Source of the DNA: Geobacter sp.
Lineage (GTDB): Bacteria > Desulfobacterota > Desulfuromonadia > Geobacterales > Geobacteraceae
Length of the DNA: 64,000 bases
Direction of reading: 5' to 3'
Assembly (NCBI GenBank): GCA_003314535.1
Contig: POSG01000011.1
Span: 21,629-85,628 of the forward strand
The notes below the pieces were generated by a model, which was not told where the DNA came from, ran no database searches, and saw only the letters and a program-made list of their open reading frames with translations. Below are positions 17,468 through 26,184 of the stretch, piece by piece; within the stretch, counting starts at the first letter, position 1, and every line of letters begins with the position of its first letter. Both the position numbers and the translations under genes were made by a program.

Positions 17468-18541
17468 ATGGATAAAAGGTTGCTGGTTCTGATACTGCTC
17501 GTTGTCTGCGTTATAACGATCGCATCATGGTTGATCTTCCGTGGCTCCGGCAAGGACGACGGCAGGAAGATCCGCGTCTCGGGCAATATTGAAGTCACGA
17601 CCGTCGAGCTGAGCTTCAAGGTTCCGGGAAGGGTTAGAGAACGCCTCGTGGATGAAGGAGACCTGGTAAGGCAGGGGCAGCTGGTCGCGCGGCTGGATCC
17701 CGAAGACCTGCTCCACGAAGCGGAAAGCCGCCGGGCCGATGTCCGGGCGGCCAAGGCAGCTCTTGTCGAACTGGAAACCGGCTACCGCAAGGAGGAAATA
17801 GCCCAGGCCGAGGCCGTCCTACGCAGGATCAAGGCCGAGGAGGACCGCCTCCGCACGGATTTCGGCCGCCAGCAGCAGCTGTACCGGAGGGAAGTGATAT
17901 CTGCACGGGATTTCGACGCTTCCAGGGCTGCCTTTGAAGCTTCGCAGGCAAGCGTCCGCGAAGCCAGGGAACGCCTGAACCTTCTCAGGAGCGGACCGAG
18001 AAAGGAAACCATCGACCAGGCCCGCGCACGCCTCGAAAGCGCCAAGGCGGTCCTTGCCCTTGCCGAGACCAGGCTGGGCTACGCCACTCTGCCATCATCC
18101 GCAGCCGGCATGGTGCTTTCGAAAAACATCGAACCGGGAGAGCAGGTGGCAGCCGGCACGCCGGTCGTCACCATCGGGCTGCTCGATGAGGTCTGGATGC
18201 GCGCCTATATCAGCGAAACCGACCTCGGGCGCATAAAGGTCGGCCAGAAGGCAACCGTCACCACCGATACCTGGCCGGGCAGGAAATATCAGGGGATCGT
18301 TTCCTTCATCTCGCCCGAGGCGGAATTCACCCCGAAGAGCGTGCAGACGGCCAAGGAACGGGTAAAGCTGGTCTACCGGATAAAGATCGTCGTCCCGAAC
18401 CAGTCGAGAGAGCTGAAACCGGGCATGCCGGCGGACGCGGAGATAGAAACAAGGAATACAGAAGTCAGGAGTCAGAAGTCAGAAGAAATCGATAAGCAAT
18501 TGATTCATACCTGTTTTTCTATTCTGAATTCTGACTCCTGA
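17468..18541 (+). CDS. HlyD-family membrane fusion protein of ABC exporter (YbhG-like)
   Basis: A 357-residue periplasmic adaptor. An N-terminal transmembrane segment (LLVLILLVVCVITIASWLIF) is followed by a barrel-sandwich half (ELSFKVPGRVRERLVDEGDL), a long coiled-coil hairpin (~75-200) and the second half. It matches the YbhG type that works with two ATPases and two permeases, which follow. The last ~30 residues are encoded by an intergenic inverted repeat (EVRSQKSE...), so the ancestral stop was probably at about 18450 and the tail is a repeat-derived extension. Confidence 0.88.
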   Translation: MDKRLLVLILLVVCVITIASWLIFRGSGKDDGRKIRVSGNIEVTTVELSFKVPGRVRERLVDEGDLVRQGQLVARLDPEDLLHEAESRRADVRAAKAALVELETGYRKEEIAQAEAVLRRIKAEEDRLRTDFGRQQQLYRREVISARDFDASRAAFEASQASVREARERLNLLRSGPRKETIDQARARLESAKAVLALAETRLGYATLPSSAAGMVLSKNIEPGEQVAAGTPVVTIGLLDEVWMRAYISETDLGRIKVGQKATVTTDTWPGRKYQGIVSFISPEAEFTPKSVQTAKERVKLVYRIKIVVPNQSRELKPGMPADAEIETRNTEVRSQKSEEIDKQLIHTCFSILNSDS

Positions 18542-18550
18542 ATACTGAAT
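18453..18550. repeat. Inverted repeat, CAGGAGTCAGAA family (copy 1)
   Basis: Left arm ~18456-18487 (GAAGTCAGGAGTCAGAAGTC core) and right arm ~18521-18550 (TTCTGAATTCTGACTCCTG core). They are near-perfect reverse complements around a 33-bp centre. The left arm and the centre are read through as the tail of the fusion protein. A second copy lies at about 21672-21870. Confidence 0.85.
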
Positions 18551-18564
18551 GCCGGTTCTTACGT

Positions 18565-19500
18565 ATGCTCGCCATCAAAACGGAAAACCTGACGAAAATT
18601 TTCGGCGACCTGACAGCGGTGGATGGCCTGACCCTGTCCGTGGCCGAGGGGGAGCTGTTCGGCCTTGTCGGTTCGGACGGGGCGGGCAAAACCACCACCA
18701 TGCGCCTTTTGACCGCCATAATGGATCCGACCGCAGGTGATGCCTGGGTGATGGGACTGCACACCGTACGTGACGCAGAGACAGTCAAGAGCGAAATCGG
18801 CTACATGAGCCAGCGTTTCGGCCTCTATCCGGATCTCACGGTGCAGGAGAACATCCACTTCTACGCGGACATCTTCGGCTTGCCGCGCAGGGGACGAGGG
18901 GGAAAGGTCGAAGAACTGCTCGCATTCAGCAACCTCATCCCGTTCAGGAAACGGAAGGCCGGCAACCTGTCCGGAGGAATGAAACAGAAGCTGGGCCTCG
19001 CCTGCGCATTGATCCATACTCCCAAGGTGCTTTTCCTCGATGAGCCGACCAACGGAGTGGATCCGGTTTCCCGGCGCGACTTCTGGCGCATCCTGTACCG
19101 ATTGTTGAAAGAGCGGGTGACGATCTTCGTTTCCACGGCGTACCTTGACGAAGCGGACCGCTGCAACCGGGTGGGGCTGATCCACAGGGGAAAGCTCCTT
19201 GCATGCGACACTCCGGACACCCTGAAGGGATTGATGAACGGCACGATCATTGAAGTCCGGACCGGGGAGCCACGGCGAACCGCCCGTCTGCTCCGTGAAC
19301 GGATGCCACAGACGGATGTGGGACTGTTCGGGGACAAGATCCACGTGGTGACCAGCGACCCGGATGCTGCACTACGCGAAGCGGAAGCCATCTGCTCATT
19401 GGAGGGGGTCCCGCTCCTGGGCAGGCGGATCATCGAGCCGAGCCTGGAGGACGTGTTCGTTTCGGTGATCGGGGGCAATGCCGCCGGGGAACATGCATGA
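18565..19500 (+). CDS. ABC transporter ATPase (multidrug type)
   Basis: A 311-residue ATP-binding subunit. Walker A GSDGAGKTTT (~35-44), Q-loop region YMSQRFGLYPDLT, signature LSGGMKQK, Walker B VLFLDEPTNGVDP and H-loop region FVSTAYLDEADR, where an alanine replaces the usual histidine (STAY instead of STHY). CcmA/DrrA-like C-terminal tail (PSLEDVFVSVIG). Its stop overlaps the start of the next ATPase by 4 bp. The two ATPases probably form a heterodimer driving the two ABC-2 permeases downstream, as in YbhF-type exporters split into two genes. Substrate not predictable. Confidence 0.92.
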   Translation: MLAIKTENLTKIFGDLTAVDGLTLSVAEGELFGLVGSDGAGKTTTMRLLTAIMDPTAGDAWVMGLHTVRDAETVKSEIGYMSQRFGLYPDLTVQENIHFYADIFGLPRRGRGGKVEELLAFSNLIPFRKRKAGNLSGGMKQKLGLACALIHTPKVLFLDEPTNGVDPVSRRDFWRILYRLLKERVTIFVSTAYLDEADRCNRVGLIHRGKLLACDTPDTLKGLMNGTIIEVRTGEPRRTARLLRERMPQTDVGLFGDKIHVVTSDPDAALREAEAICSLEGVPLLGRRIIEPSLEDVFVSVIGGNAAGEHA

Positions 19501-20498
19501 CCCTCCCCGGCAAGGAAAATATGCGAGACATGGAACCAGCGGACGTTGCAGTAACACTCCGGGACATTTCCCGCCGCTTCGGCGATTTCACTGCCGTGAA
19601 CCGGGTCAGCCTCGACGTGAAACGGGGCGAGATCTTCGGCTTCCTGGGTCCGAACGGCGCGGGCAAATCCACCACCATCCGCATGCTGTGCGGTATTCTG
19701 GCCCCTTCTGCGGGCACGGGGACTGTCGCGGGACTGGACATAATCCGGCAACCGGAGCAGATCAAAGCCGTGATCGGGTACATGAGCCAGAAGTTCTCCC
19801 TCTACGAAGACCTCACCGTGGAGGAAAACATCGACTTCTACAGCGGCATCTACAAGATTTCACCGGAAAAGAAACGCCAACGCAAGGAATGGGTCATTGA
19901 CATGGCAGGGCTCCGGGAGCACCGCGCATCCCGCGCAGGCATCCTGTCCGCAGGCTGGAAACAAAGGCTGGCCCTGGGCTGCGCCCTTCTCCACGAACCG
20001 CCGGTCATATTTCTCGACGAACCGACTTCGGGCGTAGACCCCATGAGCAGGAGAAATTTCTGGGCACTGATCTACCACCTGGCGGAACAAGGAACGACAG
20101 TGTTCGTCACCACGCACTACATGGACGAAGCGGAATACTGCGACCGCCTGGGGCTCATCTATCGGGGCGAACTGATTGCCAGCGGTGCGCCGGATGAGCT
20201 GAAGACCCGATTCATGGGGGAAGAGGTGGTCGAGGTCCTCTGCGAGCGGCCCCATGAGGCAATTGACGGCATCGAGGAAATCGCTGGAGTACGGCATGCG
20301 GCCCTGTTCGGTGCGGGTCTGCACGTGGTCACGGAAGACTCCGGAACAACCATGCCCGTGATTGAGGACAAGCTGGGCCGAATGGGCATCGCTCTGCACA
20401 GCATGGAAAAGATCATGCCGTCACTGGAAGACATCTTCGTTTCTCTCATCGAAGCTCATGACCGGGCAGGGGAGCGGCAGCGGGAATATGCGGGCTGA
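19497..20498 (+). CDS. ABC transporter ATPase (second subunit, altered signature)
   Basis: A 333-residue ATP-binding protein. Walker A GPNGAGKSTTIR, Q-loop YMSQKFSLYEDLT, Walker B VIFLDEPTSGVDP and a normal H-loop FVTTHYMDEAEYCD. The signature reads LSAGWKQRLAL rather than LSGGxxQR, so one ATP site of a heterodimer may be degenerate. Start ATG 19497 overlaps the previous stop; an ATG at 19521 is an alternative. It works with the neighbouring ATPase and permeases. Confidence 0.9.
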   Translation: MTLPGKENMRDMEPADVAVTLRDISRRFGDFTAVNRVSLDVKRGEIFGFLGPNGAGKSTTIRMLCGILAPSAGTGTVAGLDIIRQPEQIKAVIGYMSQKFSLYEDLTVEENIDFYSGIYKISPEKKRQRKEWVIDMAGLREHRASRAGILSAGWKQRLALGCALLHEPPVIFLDEPTSGVDPMSRRNFWALIYHLAEQGTTVFVTTHYMDEAEYCDRLGLIYRGELIASGAPDELKTRFMGEEVVEVLCERPHEAIDGIEEIAGVRHAALFGAGLHVVTEDSGTTMPVIEDKLGRMGIALHSMEKIMPSLEDIFVSLIEAHDRAGERQREYAG

Positions 20499-20511
20499 AA
20501 GAGCCAGGACC

Positions 20512-21648
20512 ATGAAACTCAACCGCATTACGGCAATTTCGAAAAAAGAGTTCCTCCATATCATCCGCGACCCGCGCAGCCTGGGCATGGGCATCGCCAT
20601 CCCCATGCTCATGCTGTTCCTTTTCGGCTATGCCCTGACGCTTGACGTGGACAGGGTCCCCCTTATCGCCTGGGACCAGAGCGGAACCCATGCCGGCCGC
20701 GAACTGACCAGCCGTTTCGCAGGCTCCCGTTATTTTTCACTGTATGGCTACACCGACAACTATCGGGCCATCGAACATGCCATAGACTCCAGGGAGGCGA
20801 TCATCGCGCTTGTCATACCCGCTGATTTCGGCCGAAGCGTCGAGGCGGGGCGGAAAACCTCCGTGCAGGTGATCCTTGACGGAAGCGACCCCAATACGGC
20901 CACCTACGCCCAGGGCTATGCCGAAAGCGTGATATCCCGCTACTCGGGGGAGATCGTGCTGGAGCAGACGCGCCGGGTTTCGGGTATGGAACCCCGACTT
21001 GCCCGGCTCGATGTACGGCCCCGCGTCTGGTTCAATACCGACATGGTGTCGAAAAACTACATTTTCCCCGGCCTCATTGCAGTCATCATGATGATCATTG
21101 CCGCCCTGCTCACCTCACTGACCATTGCCCGGGAATGGGAAACCGGCACCATGGAGCAGCTCATCTCAACCCCTCTCACCGGAGCGGAGTTGATCGCGGG
21201 CAAACTCGTCCCCTATTTCACCATCGGCATCCTCGACCTGATACTGTCCGTGCTGGTGGGGGAATTCATCTTCGACATCCCGCTGCGCGGCAGTCTGCCG
21301 CTTTTGTTCGGGCTGTCCATCGTCTTTCTCGTCGGGGCGCTGTCCTTGGGAATCCTGATCAGCATCGTCACCAAAAGCCAGCTCGTGGCGAGCCAGCTGG
21401 CGCTGGTCGCCACTATGCTCCCGGCCTTTCTGCTCTCCGGCTTCATCTTCCCCATAGACACCATGCCCGGCCCGATACGGATCATCACGCACATAGTCAC
21501 TGCCCGCTATTTCGTGTCCATCCTGCGGGGCATTTACCTCAAGGGAGTCGGCCTGGGGGTCATGGCCTGGGAAGTGGCCCTGCTTGCCGTGTTCGCGGCA
21601 GTGGTGCTTGGTTTGTCCGTCATGAAGTTCAGAAAGAAGATGGAATAA
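20512..21648 (+). CDS. ABC-2 type permease (first of pair)
   Basis: A 378-residue exporter permease of the YbhS/YhhJ type. N-terminal amphipathic and membrane start KEFLHIIRDPRSLGMGIAIPMLMLFLFGYAL, a large external domain (~50-170), then five membrane spans in the last 200 residues. The conserved segment REWETGTMEQLISTPLTGAELI is the ABC-2 coupling region. ATG 20512 has CCAGGA upstream; ATG 20488 overlapping the previous stop is equally possible. Paired with the permease at 21877. Confidence 0.9.
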   Translation: MKLNRITAISKKEFLHIIRDPRSLGMGIAIPMLMLFLFGYALTLDVDRVPLIAWDQSGTHAGRELTSRFAGSRYFSLYGYTDNYRAIEHAIDSREAIIALVIPADFGRSVEAGRKTSVQVILDGSDPNTATYAQGYAESVISRYSGEIVLEQTRRVSGMEPRLARLDVRPRVWFNTDMVSKNYIFPGLIAVIMMIIAALLTSLTIAREWETGTMEQLISTPLTGAELIAGKLVPYFTIGILDLILSVLVGEFIFDIPLRGSLPLLFGLSIVFLVGALSLGILISIVTKSQLVASQLALVATMLPAFLLSGFIFPIDTMPGPIRIITHIVTARYFVSILRGIYLKGVGLGVMAWEVALLAVFAAVVLGLSVMKFRKKME

Positions 21649-21671
21649 CCGCTGACGCTTGGAGCGTCTAA

Positions 21672-21870
21672 GGCGAGAAGCCAGGAGTCAGAATTCAGAA
21701 GAAAAACGGAGCCTTCCCTTTTTGCTTATGGCTTTACTTCCGACGTCCGGATTGTCGCTTCTGGATGCCGGTAGTTATTATGACTCCCAACCATGGGCTT
21801 CCTGTTTTCGACTACTGATTTTCAATGCCTTTATTCTGACTCCTGACTACTGACTTCTGGATTCTGGGTT
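21672..21870. repeat. Inverted repeat, CAGGAGTCAGAA family (copy 2)
   Basis: Left arm ~21676-21702 (CCAGGAGTCAGAATTCAG) and right arm ~21832-21868 (TTCTGACTCCTGACTACTG). Same family and orientation logic as the copy at 18453-18550, but with a ~130-bp centre that includes decayed further arms (near 21781-21818). It separates the two permease genes of one operon without coding content. Confidence 0.85.
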
Positions 21871-21876
21871 ATAAAA

Positions 21877-23004
21877 ATGCTCGAACGTCTGAAGGCCATG
21901 CTGATAAAGGAATTCATCCAGGTGCTGCGCGACCCCCGGATGCGCTTCATCATATTCCTGGTGCCCGTGTTCCAGACCGTTGTCTTCGGCTATGCAGTGA
22001 ACACGGATGTCAGGGATGTGAAGATGGCCGTCTATGACCTGGACAACAGCCCGGAAAGCCGGGATCTCACTGCGCGCTTTTCAGGCTCGGGCTATTTTCG
22101 CATCGTGGAACATGTCTTCAGGGAGCAGCGGTTGGTTGAACTTATGGACAAAGGCGAGACAAAAGTCGTCCTGCGCATGAACAGGGGATTCGGCGAAGCC
22201 CTCCGCTCCGGAAGGCTGGCGCCGGTGCAGATGATCCTTGACGGAACCGACTCCAACACTGCGGGCATCGCCCTGAACTACGCTGCGAGAATTGCGGGCC
22301 GCTTCAGCGAACTGGTGATGGTTGAAAGGGCGGGCCGGGTCTTCGGCCCCGCTTACCGGTCGGGGGGGGTGGGGATGGAGAGCCGCGCATGGTTCAACGA
22401 AAACCTGGAAAGCCGGAACTACTATGTCCCGGCAGTCATCGCCAACATAGTTTTGATCATCACCATACTCCTTTCCAGCATGGCAGTGGTGCGGGAGAAA
22501 GAGATCGGCACCATGGAGCAGATCATCGTCACTCCCATCCGCAGGGGCGAATTCATCCTCGGCAAGACCATCCCGTTCATCATGATCGGCTTTATCGACG
22601 TGGCTCTCATCACCCTGGTGGCCGTTTTCTGGTTCGGCGTTCCAATCCGTGGAAGCCTCGCCATCCTGTTCGGGGCGACTGCCCTATTCCTCATGAGCAG
22701 CCTCGGCTTCGGCCTTCTCATATCCACGGTCAGCAGGACCCAGCAGCAGGCCATGATGAGCGCCTTCTTCTTCATCTTCCCGGCCATGCTCCTCTCCGGA
22801 TTCGCATTTCCCATCGAGAACATGCCCCGGACCGTACAGTGGCTCACCTTGATCAACCCCCTCAGATATTACCTTGTCATCATCCGCGGGATATTCCTCA
22901 AGGGTGTGGGAATCACCATCCTCTGGCAGCAGTTCCTCGCCCTGTTCCTGCTCGGTGCCGTGATCCTTTCATTTGCCGTAAACCGCTTCCGGAAAACCCT
23001 CTGA
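21877..23004 (+). CDS. ABC-2 type permease (second of pair)
   Basis: A 375-residue permease homologous to the preceding one. It has KEFIQVLRDPRMRFIIFLVPVFQTVVFGYAV, an external domain, and five C-terminal spans with the coupling segment REKEIGTMEQIIVTPIRRGEFI (YbhR/YhhJ type). The two permeases probably form a heterodimer. It is the last gene of the exporter operon, which carries the adaptor but no outer membrane duct; a TolC-type partner must be encoded elsewhere. Confidence 0.9.
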   Translation: MLERLKAMLIKEFIQVLRDPRMRFIIFLVPVFQTVVFGYAVNTDVRDVKMAVYDLDNSPESRDLTARFSGSGYFRIVEHVFREQRLVELMDKGETKVVLRMNRGFGEALRSGRLAPVQMILDGTDSNTAGIALNYAARIAGRFSELVMVERAGRVFGPAYRSGGVGMESRAWFNENLESRNYYVPAVIANIVLIITILLSSMAVVREKEIGTMEQIIVTPIRRGEFILGKTIPFIMIGFIDVALITLVAVFWFGVPIRGSLAILFGATALFLMSSLGFGLLISTVSRTQQQAMMSAFFFIFPAMLLSGFAFPIENMPRTVQWLTLINPLRYYLVIIRGIFLKGVGITILWQQFLALFLLGAVILSFAVNRFRKTL

Positions 23005-23040
23005 CCCGAATCATCACAACAAATAAAAGAAAAACCGCGC

Positions 23041-23056
23041 TGATGTCTTGACATCA
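23041..23056. promoter_or_regulatory. Perfect 16-bp palindrome upstream of receiver gene
   Basis: TGATGTCTTGACATCA, in the 135-bp gap before the response-regulator gene. A TTGACA lies within it (23048-23053), so it could be an operator over a promoter. It could also be the stem of a weak terminator for the exporter operon, though there is no adjacent T-run. Confidence 0.35.
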
Positions 23057-23139
23057 TTAAGTGATTCATGTTTTTCTATAACGATCCATCAGACAGCAAA
23101 ACATGACAAGGTCCCCTCTCCACAGCATGGCAAACATCC

Positions 23140-23625
23140 ATGAGTCATGACCGGGGAAGGAGCGCGCGAAGCACGGGACACCTGAAGGGGTCAGTCTTGA
23201 GAAGCGACAGAAGGCGAGAGAAACACAAGGCATCGATTCTCTACGTGGAAGACGAAGCAATAACCCGAATGACCGTCCACAAGATGCTGCAGGCCAGGTA
23301 TACCACTATCTACCAGGCAGGTGACGGCAGAGAAGGTCTCGAACTTTACAAAACGCACCATCCGGATGTCATCATAACCGACACGCGCATGCCGCTCATG
23401 GACGGGATTCACATGTCGAGAGCCATCAGGGAATTGAACCCCGACATACCCATTATTTTCATCACCGCGAACGAGGATGCTGATTTCGTCGAGGAAACGA
23501 AAAAGCTGAAAGTAACCCGCAACATCATCAAGCCGATCGTGCTGAGGGAACTGTTCGCTACGCTGGAAAACATCCTGGGCATTCCGGCCCCGCCCGACAG
23601 GCACGGAGAAGGCCAGCCGGGGTGA
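23140..23625 (+). CDS. Stand-alone response regulator receiver protein
   Basis: A 161-residue single-domain receiver. After about 30 basic, poorly conserved residues comes ASILYVEDEAITRM with the acidic pair, the phospho-acceptor Asp in VIITDTRMPLMDG, the switch Thr in IIFITANED, and the conserved Lys in NIIKPI. No output domain, so it probably signals through protein contact or phosphorelay. The basic N-terminus makes the start uncertain; an internal start nearer residue 20 is possible. It is convergent with the photolyase gene, which ends 10 bp away. Confidence 0.85.
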   Translation: MSHDRGRSARSTGHLKGSVLRSDRRREKHKASILYVEDEAITRMTVHKMLQARYTTIYQAGDGREGLELYKTHHPDVIITDTRMPLMDGIHMSRAIRELNPDIPIIFITANEDADFVEETKKLKVTRNIIKPIVLRELFATLENILGIPAPPDRHGEGQPG

Positions 23626-23635
23626 CCCCTGTGTA

Positions 23636-25021
23636 TCACGCCTGCAAGGACATTCCGCCCTCCCCTTGCCCCACCCTTCGTATGTAGCCTTCCACATCGA
23701 ATTTCTTCTTGCATCCCTGGTAGGTCATTGAACGTATCTTGCCATAGACCGGGCGTTCCGGCCAAGGCCTGTCATGGACACCGCCCATGCTCCAGGCGAT
23801 ACCGGCGTAGCCGTTGGGGTCGCGACCGTCAAGCTCGTAACGGTCGTTAAGGTAGATGGCCGTTTCCATCGCCTGCTCCGGCGAGGCGCTCCATTCCAGG
23901 ATCTTCTTTGCCCAGTACATCCTCAGGTAACCATGCATTTTCCCGTATTTCATCATCTCTTCCTGGGCCGCGTTCCACAAGGGATCATGGGTTTCGGAGC
24001 TCTCGAATTGCTCCCGGCCGTATAGAAAAGCGCGCTGATCATGCCGGTGCCTTTCCAGTGTTTCCCTGGCCCATGCGGGAAAACAGCTTGACCTGTCGTA
24101 ATCCGGAGTGTATCGGCAGAAATTGTCCGACAGTTCCCGCCGTACGATCAACTCCTCCAGGAATGATTCCAGTGCAGTGAAGTTCCCGTCGAACCGTTGC
24201 GAAGCCAGGGCTGCACGTTGGGGTGCGAGCTGTCCGAAATGAAAATAGGGGGAAAGGTTCGACTGGCAGTTAATCACCGGGTCATTTCTCGACACATAGC
24301 AGGAGGAAAGCCTGTTTTCCAGGAAGTCCCTCAAGGTCCGTCGCGCTGCCCGTTCTCCCGGTTCAATCCGGGAGATTTCCCCGACCGAGCGATCAACCCG
24401 CAGCTCCTTTCGAAGCTGTTCCCAGTCCATGCGCTCCGGTTTTCCTTTCCACGGGAAGGGATGTTCGCAGAGCGGCGGGAAATCCGTCAGGAATTCCGGT
24501 AGCGCCTTGCGAATCTTCGGCCGGAATGTATGGGCGCCGAATTCCCGTTTCGAAGAGGCTATCGGGCAGGGAACAATGTTATGGGCATCGACTACCTCGA
24601 ACGGAACCGTGATTCCCTCTGCCACTTTCCGGTCCCAACGCTCCTTGAGCCTCAGCGGATTGAAGTCCGCAACCAGGCGGGATACACCCTGCTCACCGAC
24701 GAAACGCGGGATCTCCATCTCCGGGTCCCCCACCAGAAGGGAAAACCGGATGCCCTTCTCCGCCAGGCGCCCGGCCACCCCTTCCAGTCCCCGCAGCATG
24801 AAACCGTAATGGCGGATCGTCGCACCCAGGTATTCCGGAACCAGGCAAAACACGACGCCGAGTGGCACCTTGCGTTCCAGCGCCGACTCCTGGGCATGCA
24901 GCAGCGCCCAGTTATCATCAGCCCGCTGGTCCCGGCTCATCCAGTAAACAACCGGGCCAGGCGTGGAAACGCCATCTCTGGCATAAACAATTCTTTTATG
25001 ATCAACCATCACGCACCTCAA
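23636..25021 (-). CDS. phr: Class II deoxyribodipyrimidine photolyase
   Basis: A 461-residue light-driven DNA repair enzyme that splits cyclobutane pyrimidine dimers. The N-terminal alpha/beta antenna domain (GPVVYWMSRDQRADDNWALLHAQ) and the FAD-binding helical domain carry class II signatures: MMKYGKMHGYLRMYWAKKILEW, AIYLNDRYELDGRDPNGYAGIAWSMGGVHDRPW (split here for length) and MTYQGCKKKFDVEGYI. Length is normal. Start either at 25021 or at the methionine four codons later (25009). Monocistronic and convergent with the receiver gene. Presence in an otherwise anaerobe-like genome suggests occasional light exposure. Confidence 0.93.
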   Translation of the reverse strand: MRCVMVDHKRIVYARDGVSTPGPVVYWMSRDQRADDNWALLHAQESALERKVPLGVVFCLVPEYLGATIRHYGFMLRGLEGVAGRLAEKGIRFSLLVGDPEMEIPRFVGEQGVSRLVADFNPLRLKERWDRKVAEGITVPFEVVDAHNIVPCPIASSKREFGAHTFRPKIRKALPEFLTDFPPLCEHPFPWKGKPERMDWEQLRKELRVDRSVGEISRIEPGERAARRTLRDFLENRLSSCYVSRNDPVINCQSNLSPYFHFGQLAPQRAALASQRFDGNFTALESFLEELIVRRELSDNFCRYTPDYDRSSCFPAWARETLERHRHDQRAFLYGREQFESSETHDPLWNAAQEEMMKYGKMHGYLRMYWAKKILEWSASPEQAMETAIYLNDRYELDGRDPNGYAGIAWSMGGVHDRPWPERPVYGKIRSMTYQGCKKKFDVEGYIRRVGQGEGGMSLQA

Positions 25022-25268
25022 CCCTCGAAATCACCAGGATATTCATGCCGCACATGACCGGCCTCCCGGCATGAACCCCGTACTAACACTCTAATTAACG
25101 ATAGCAGATCGCCATAAATTTCAACCCATGTCTCACAAAATTTAACGTATACACAAGATGCAGCCCCACAGTCCTTTTTATTGTGTTCATGCAAAATCAA
25201 AAATGGCTATAATGCCTTTTCAGCTGCTGCCGGAATGGATGACAAAAAATCCCGAAAGGAGTAAACCA

Positions 25269-26126
25269 ATGGCGCTTGACGCTGTCACACTTGAAAAAGC
25301 AGAGGGGTTTAAGTCGAAGCTGAAGAGAATAGTCCCCAGAACACTCGGAATCCTTTTTGCCCTGCTGATTTTCTTCCTGTTCCTGAACCCGTTCGTCATC
25401 ATCGGCGCAGGCGAGCGGGGAGTAGTGCTCAACTTCGGGGCGGTTTCCCCGAATGTACTCGGAGAGGGGCTGCACCTCCGGGTGCCCATAATGCAGAAGA
25501 TCGTCAAGATGGACGTGAAGGTGCAGAAATCCCAGACCGACGCCGAGGCGGCATCCAAGGACCTGCAGGAGACTTTCTCAACCATCGCGCTGAACTTCCA
25601 CATACTGCCGGAGAAAGTGAACGTGATTTTCCAGAAGCTGGGCGCCAATTTCAAGGAACGGATCATCGACCCGGCGGTGCAGGAAGTGGTGAAGGCGGTA
25701 ACAGCCAAGTACACTGCCGTGGAAGTCATCACCCAGCGGGAAAAGGTCCGCTCGGAAATCCGCGAAATGCTGAAGCAGCGGCTCATGGCCTACAACATCA
25801 TCGTGGACGATTTCTCCATCGTCAACTTCAAGTTCTCCGACCAGTTCTCCCAGGCCATCGAGCAGAAGCAGACTGCGGAACAGCTGGCCTTCAAGGCCCA
25901 GCGGGATCTGGAAAGGATAAAGATCGAAGCCGAACAGAAGGTCACCCAGGCCAAGGCCGAAGCCGAAGCACTGAGGCTGCAGAAAGAAAACGTAACATCG
26001 GCGCTGGTCAAGCTGCGCCAGATCGAAGCGTCATTGAAGGCAATTGAAAAATGGGACGGACATATGCCGAAGGTGACGGCCGGGGCGGTTCCCTTCATTG
26101 ATGTGAAGAGCCTGGAAAAGGATTGA
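25269..26126 (+). CDS. SPFH/prohibitin-family membrane protein
   Basis: A 285-residue protein with one N-terminal transmembrane helix (~24-45, RTLGILFALLIFFLFLNPFVII) and an SPFH (prohibitin/HflC-like) domain (GERGVVLNFGAVSPNVLGEGLHLRVP, up to about residue 200). A coiled-coil tail rich in Ala/Glu/Lys follows (FKAQRDLERIKIEAEQKVTQAKAEAEAL). ATG 25269 has AGGAG seven bases upstream. Such proteins form membrane scaffolds, often with FtsH-type proteases; no partner gene is nearby. It is convergent with the trp operon and shares a bidirectional terminator with it. Confidence 0.9.
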   Translation: MALDAVTLEKAEGFKSKLKRIVPRTLGILFALLIFFLFLNPFVIIGAGERGVVLNFGAVSPNVLGEGLHLRVPIMQKIVKMDVKVQKSQTDAEAASKDLQETFSTIALNFHILPEKVNVIFQKLGANFKERIIDPAVQEVVKAVTAKYTAVEVITQREKVRSEIREMLKQRLMAYNIIVDDFSIVNFKFSDQFSQAIEQKQTAEQLAFKAQRDLERIKIEAEQKVTQAKAEAEALRLQKENVTSALVKLRQIEASLKAIEKWDGHMPKVTAGAVPFIDVKSLEKD

Positions 26127-26146
26127 CGCGGGACGGGGAAAAACGC

Positions 26147-26180
26147 AGGGGCGAAGCAGATGCCTTGCCTGCTCCGCCCT
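26147..26180. terminator. Bidirectional hairpin between SPFH gene and trpB
   Basis: AGGGGCG-A-AGCAG pairs with CTGCT-C-CGCCCT (26147-26159 and 26169-26180). It sits in the 58-bp gap between convergent genes. T-runs are weak, but the position fits a shared terminator. Confidence 0.55.
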
Positions 26181-26184
26181 GATG

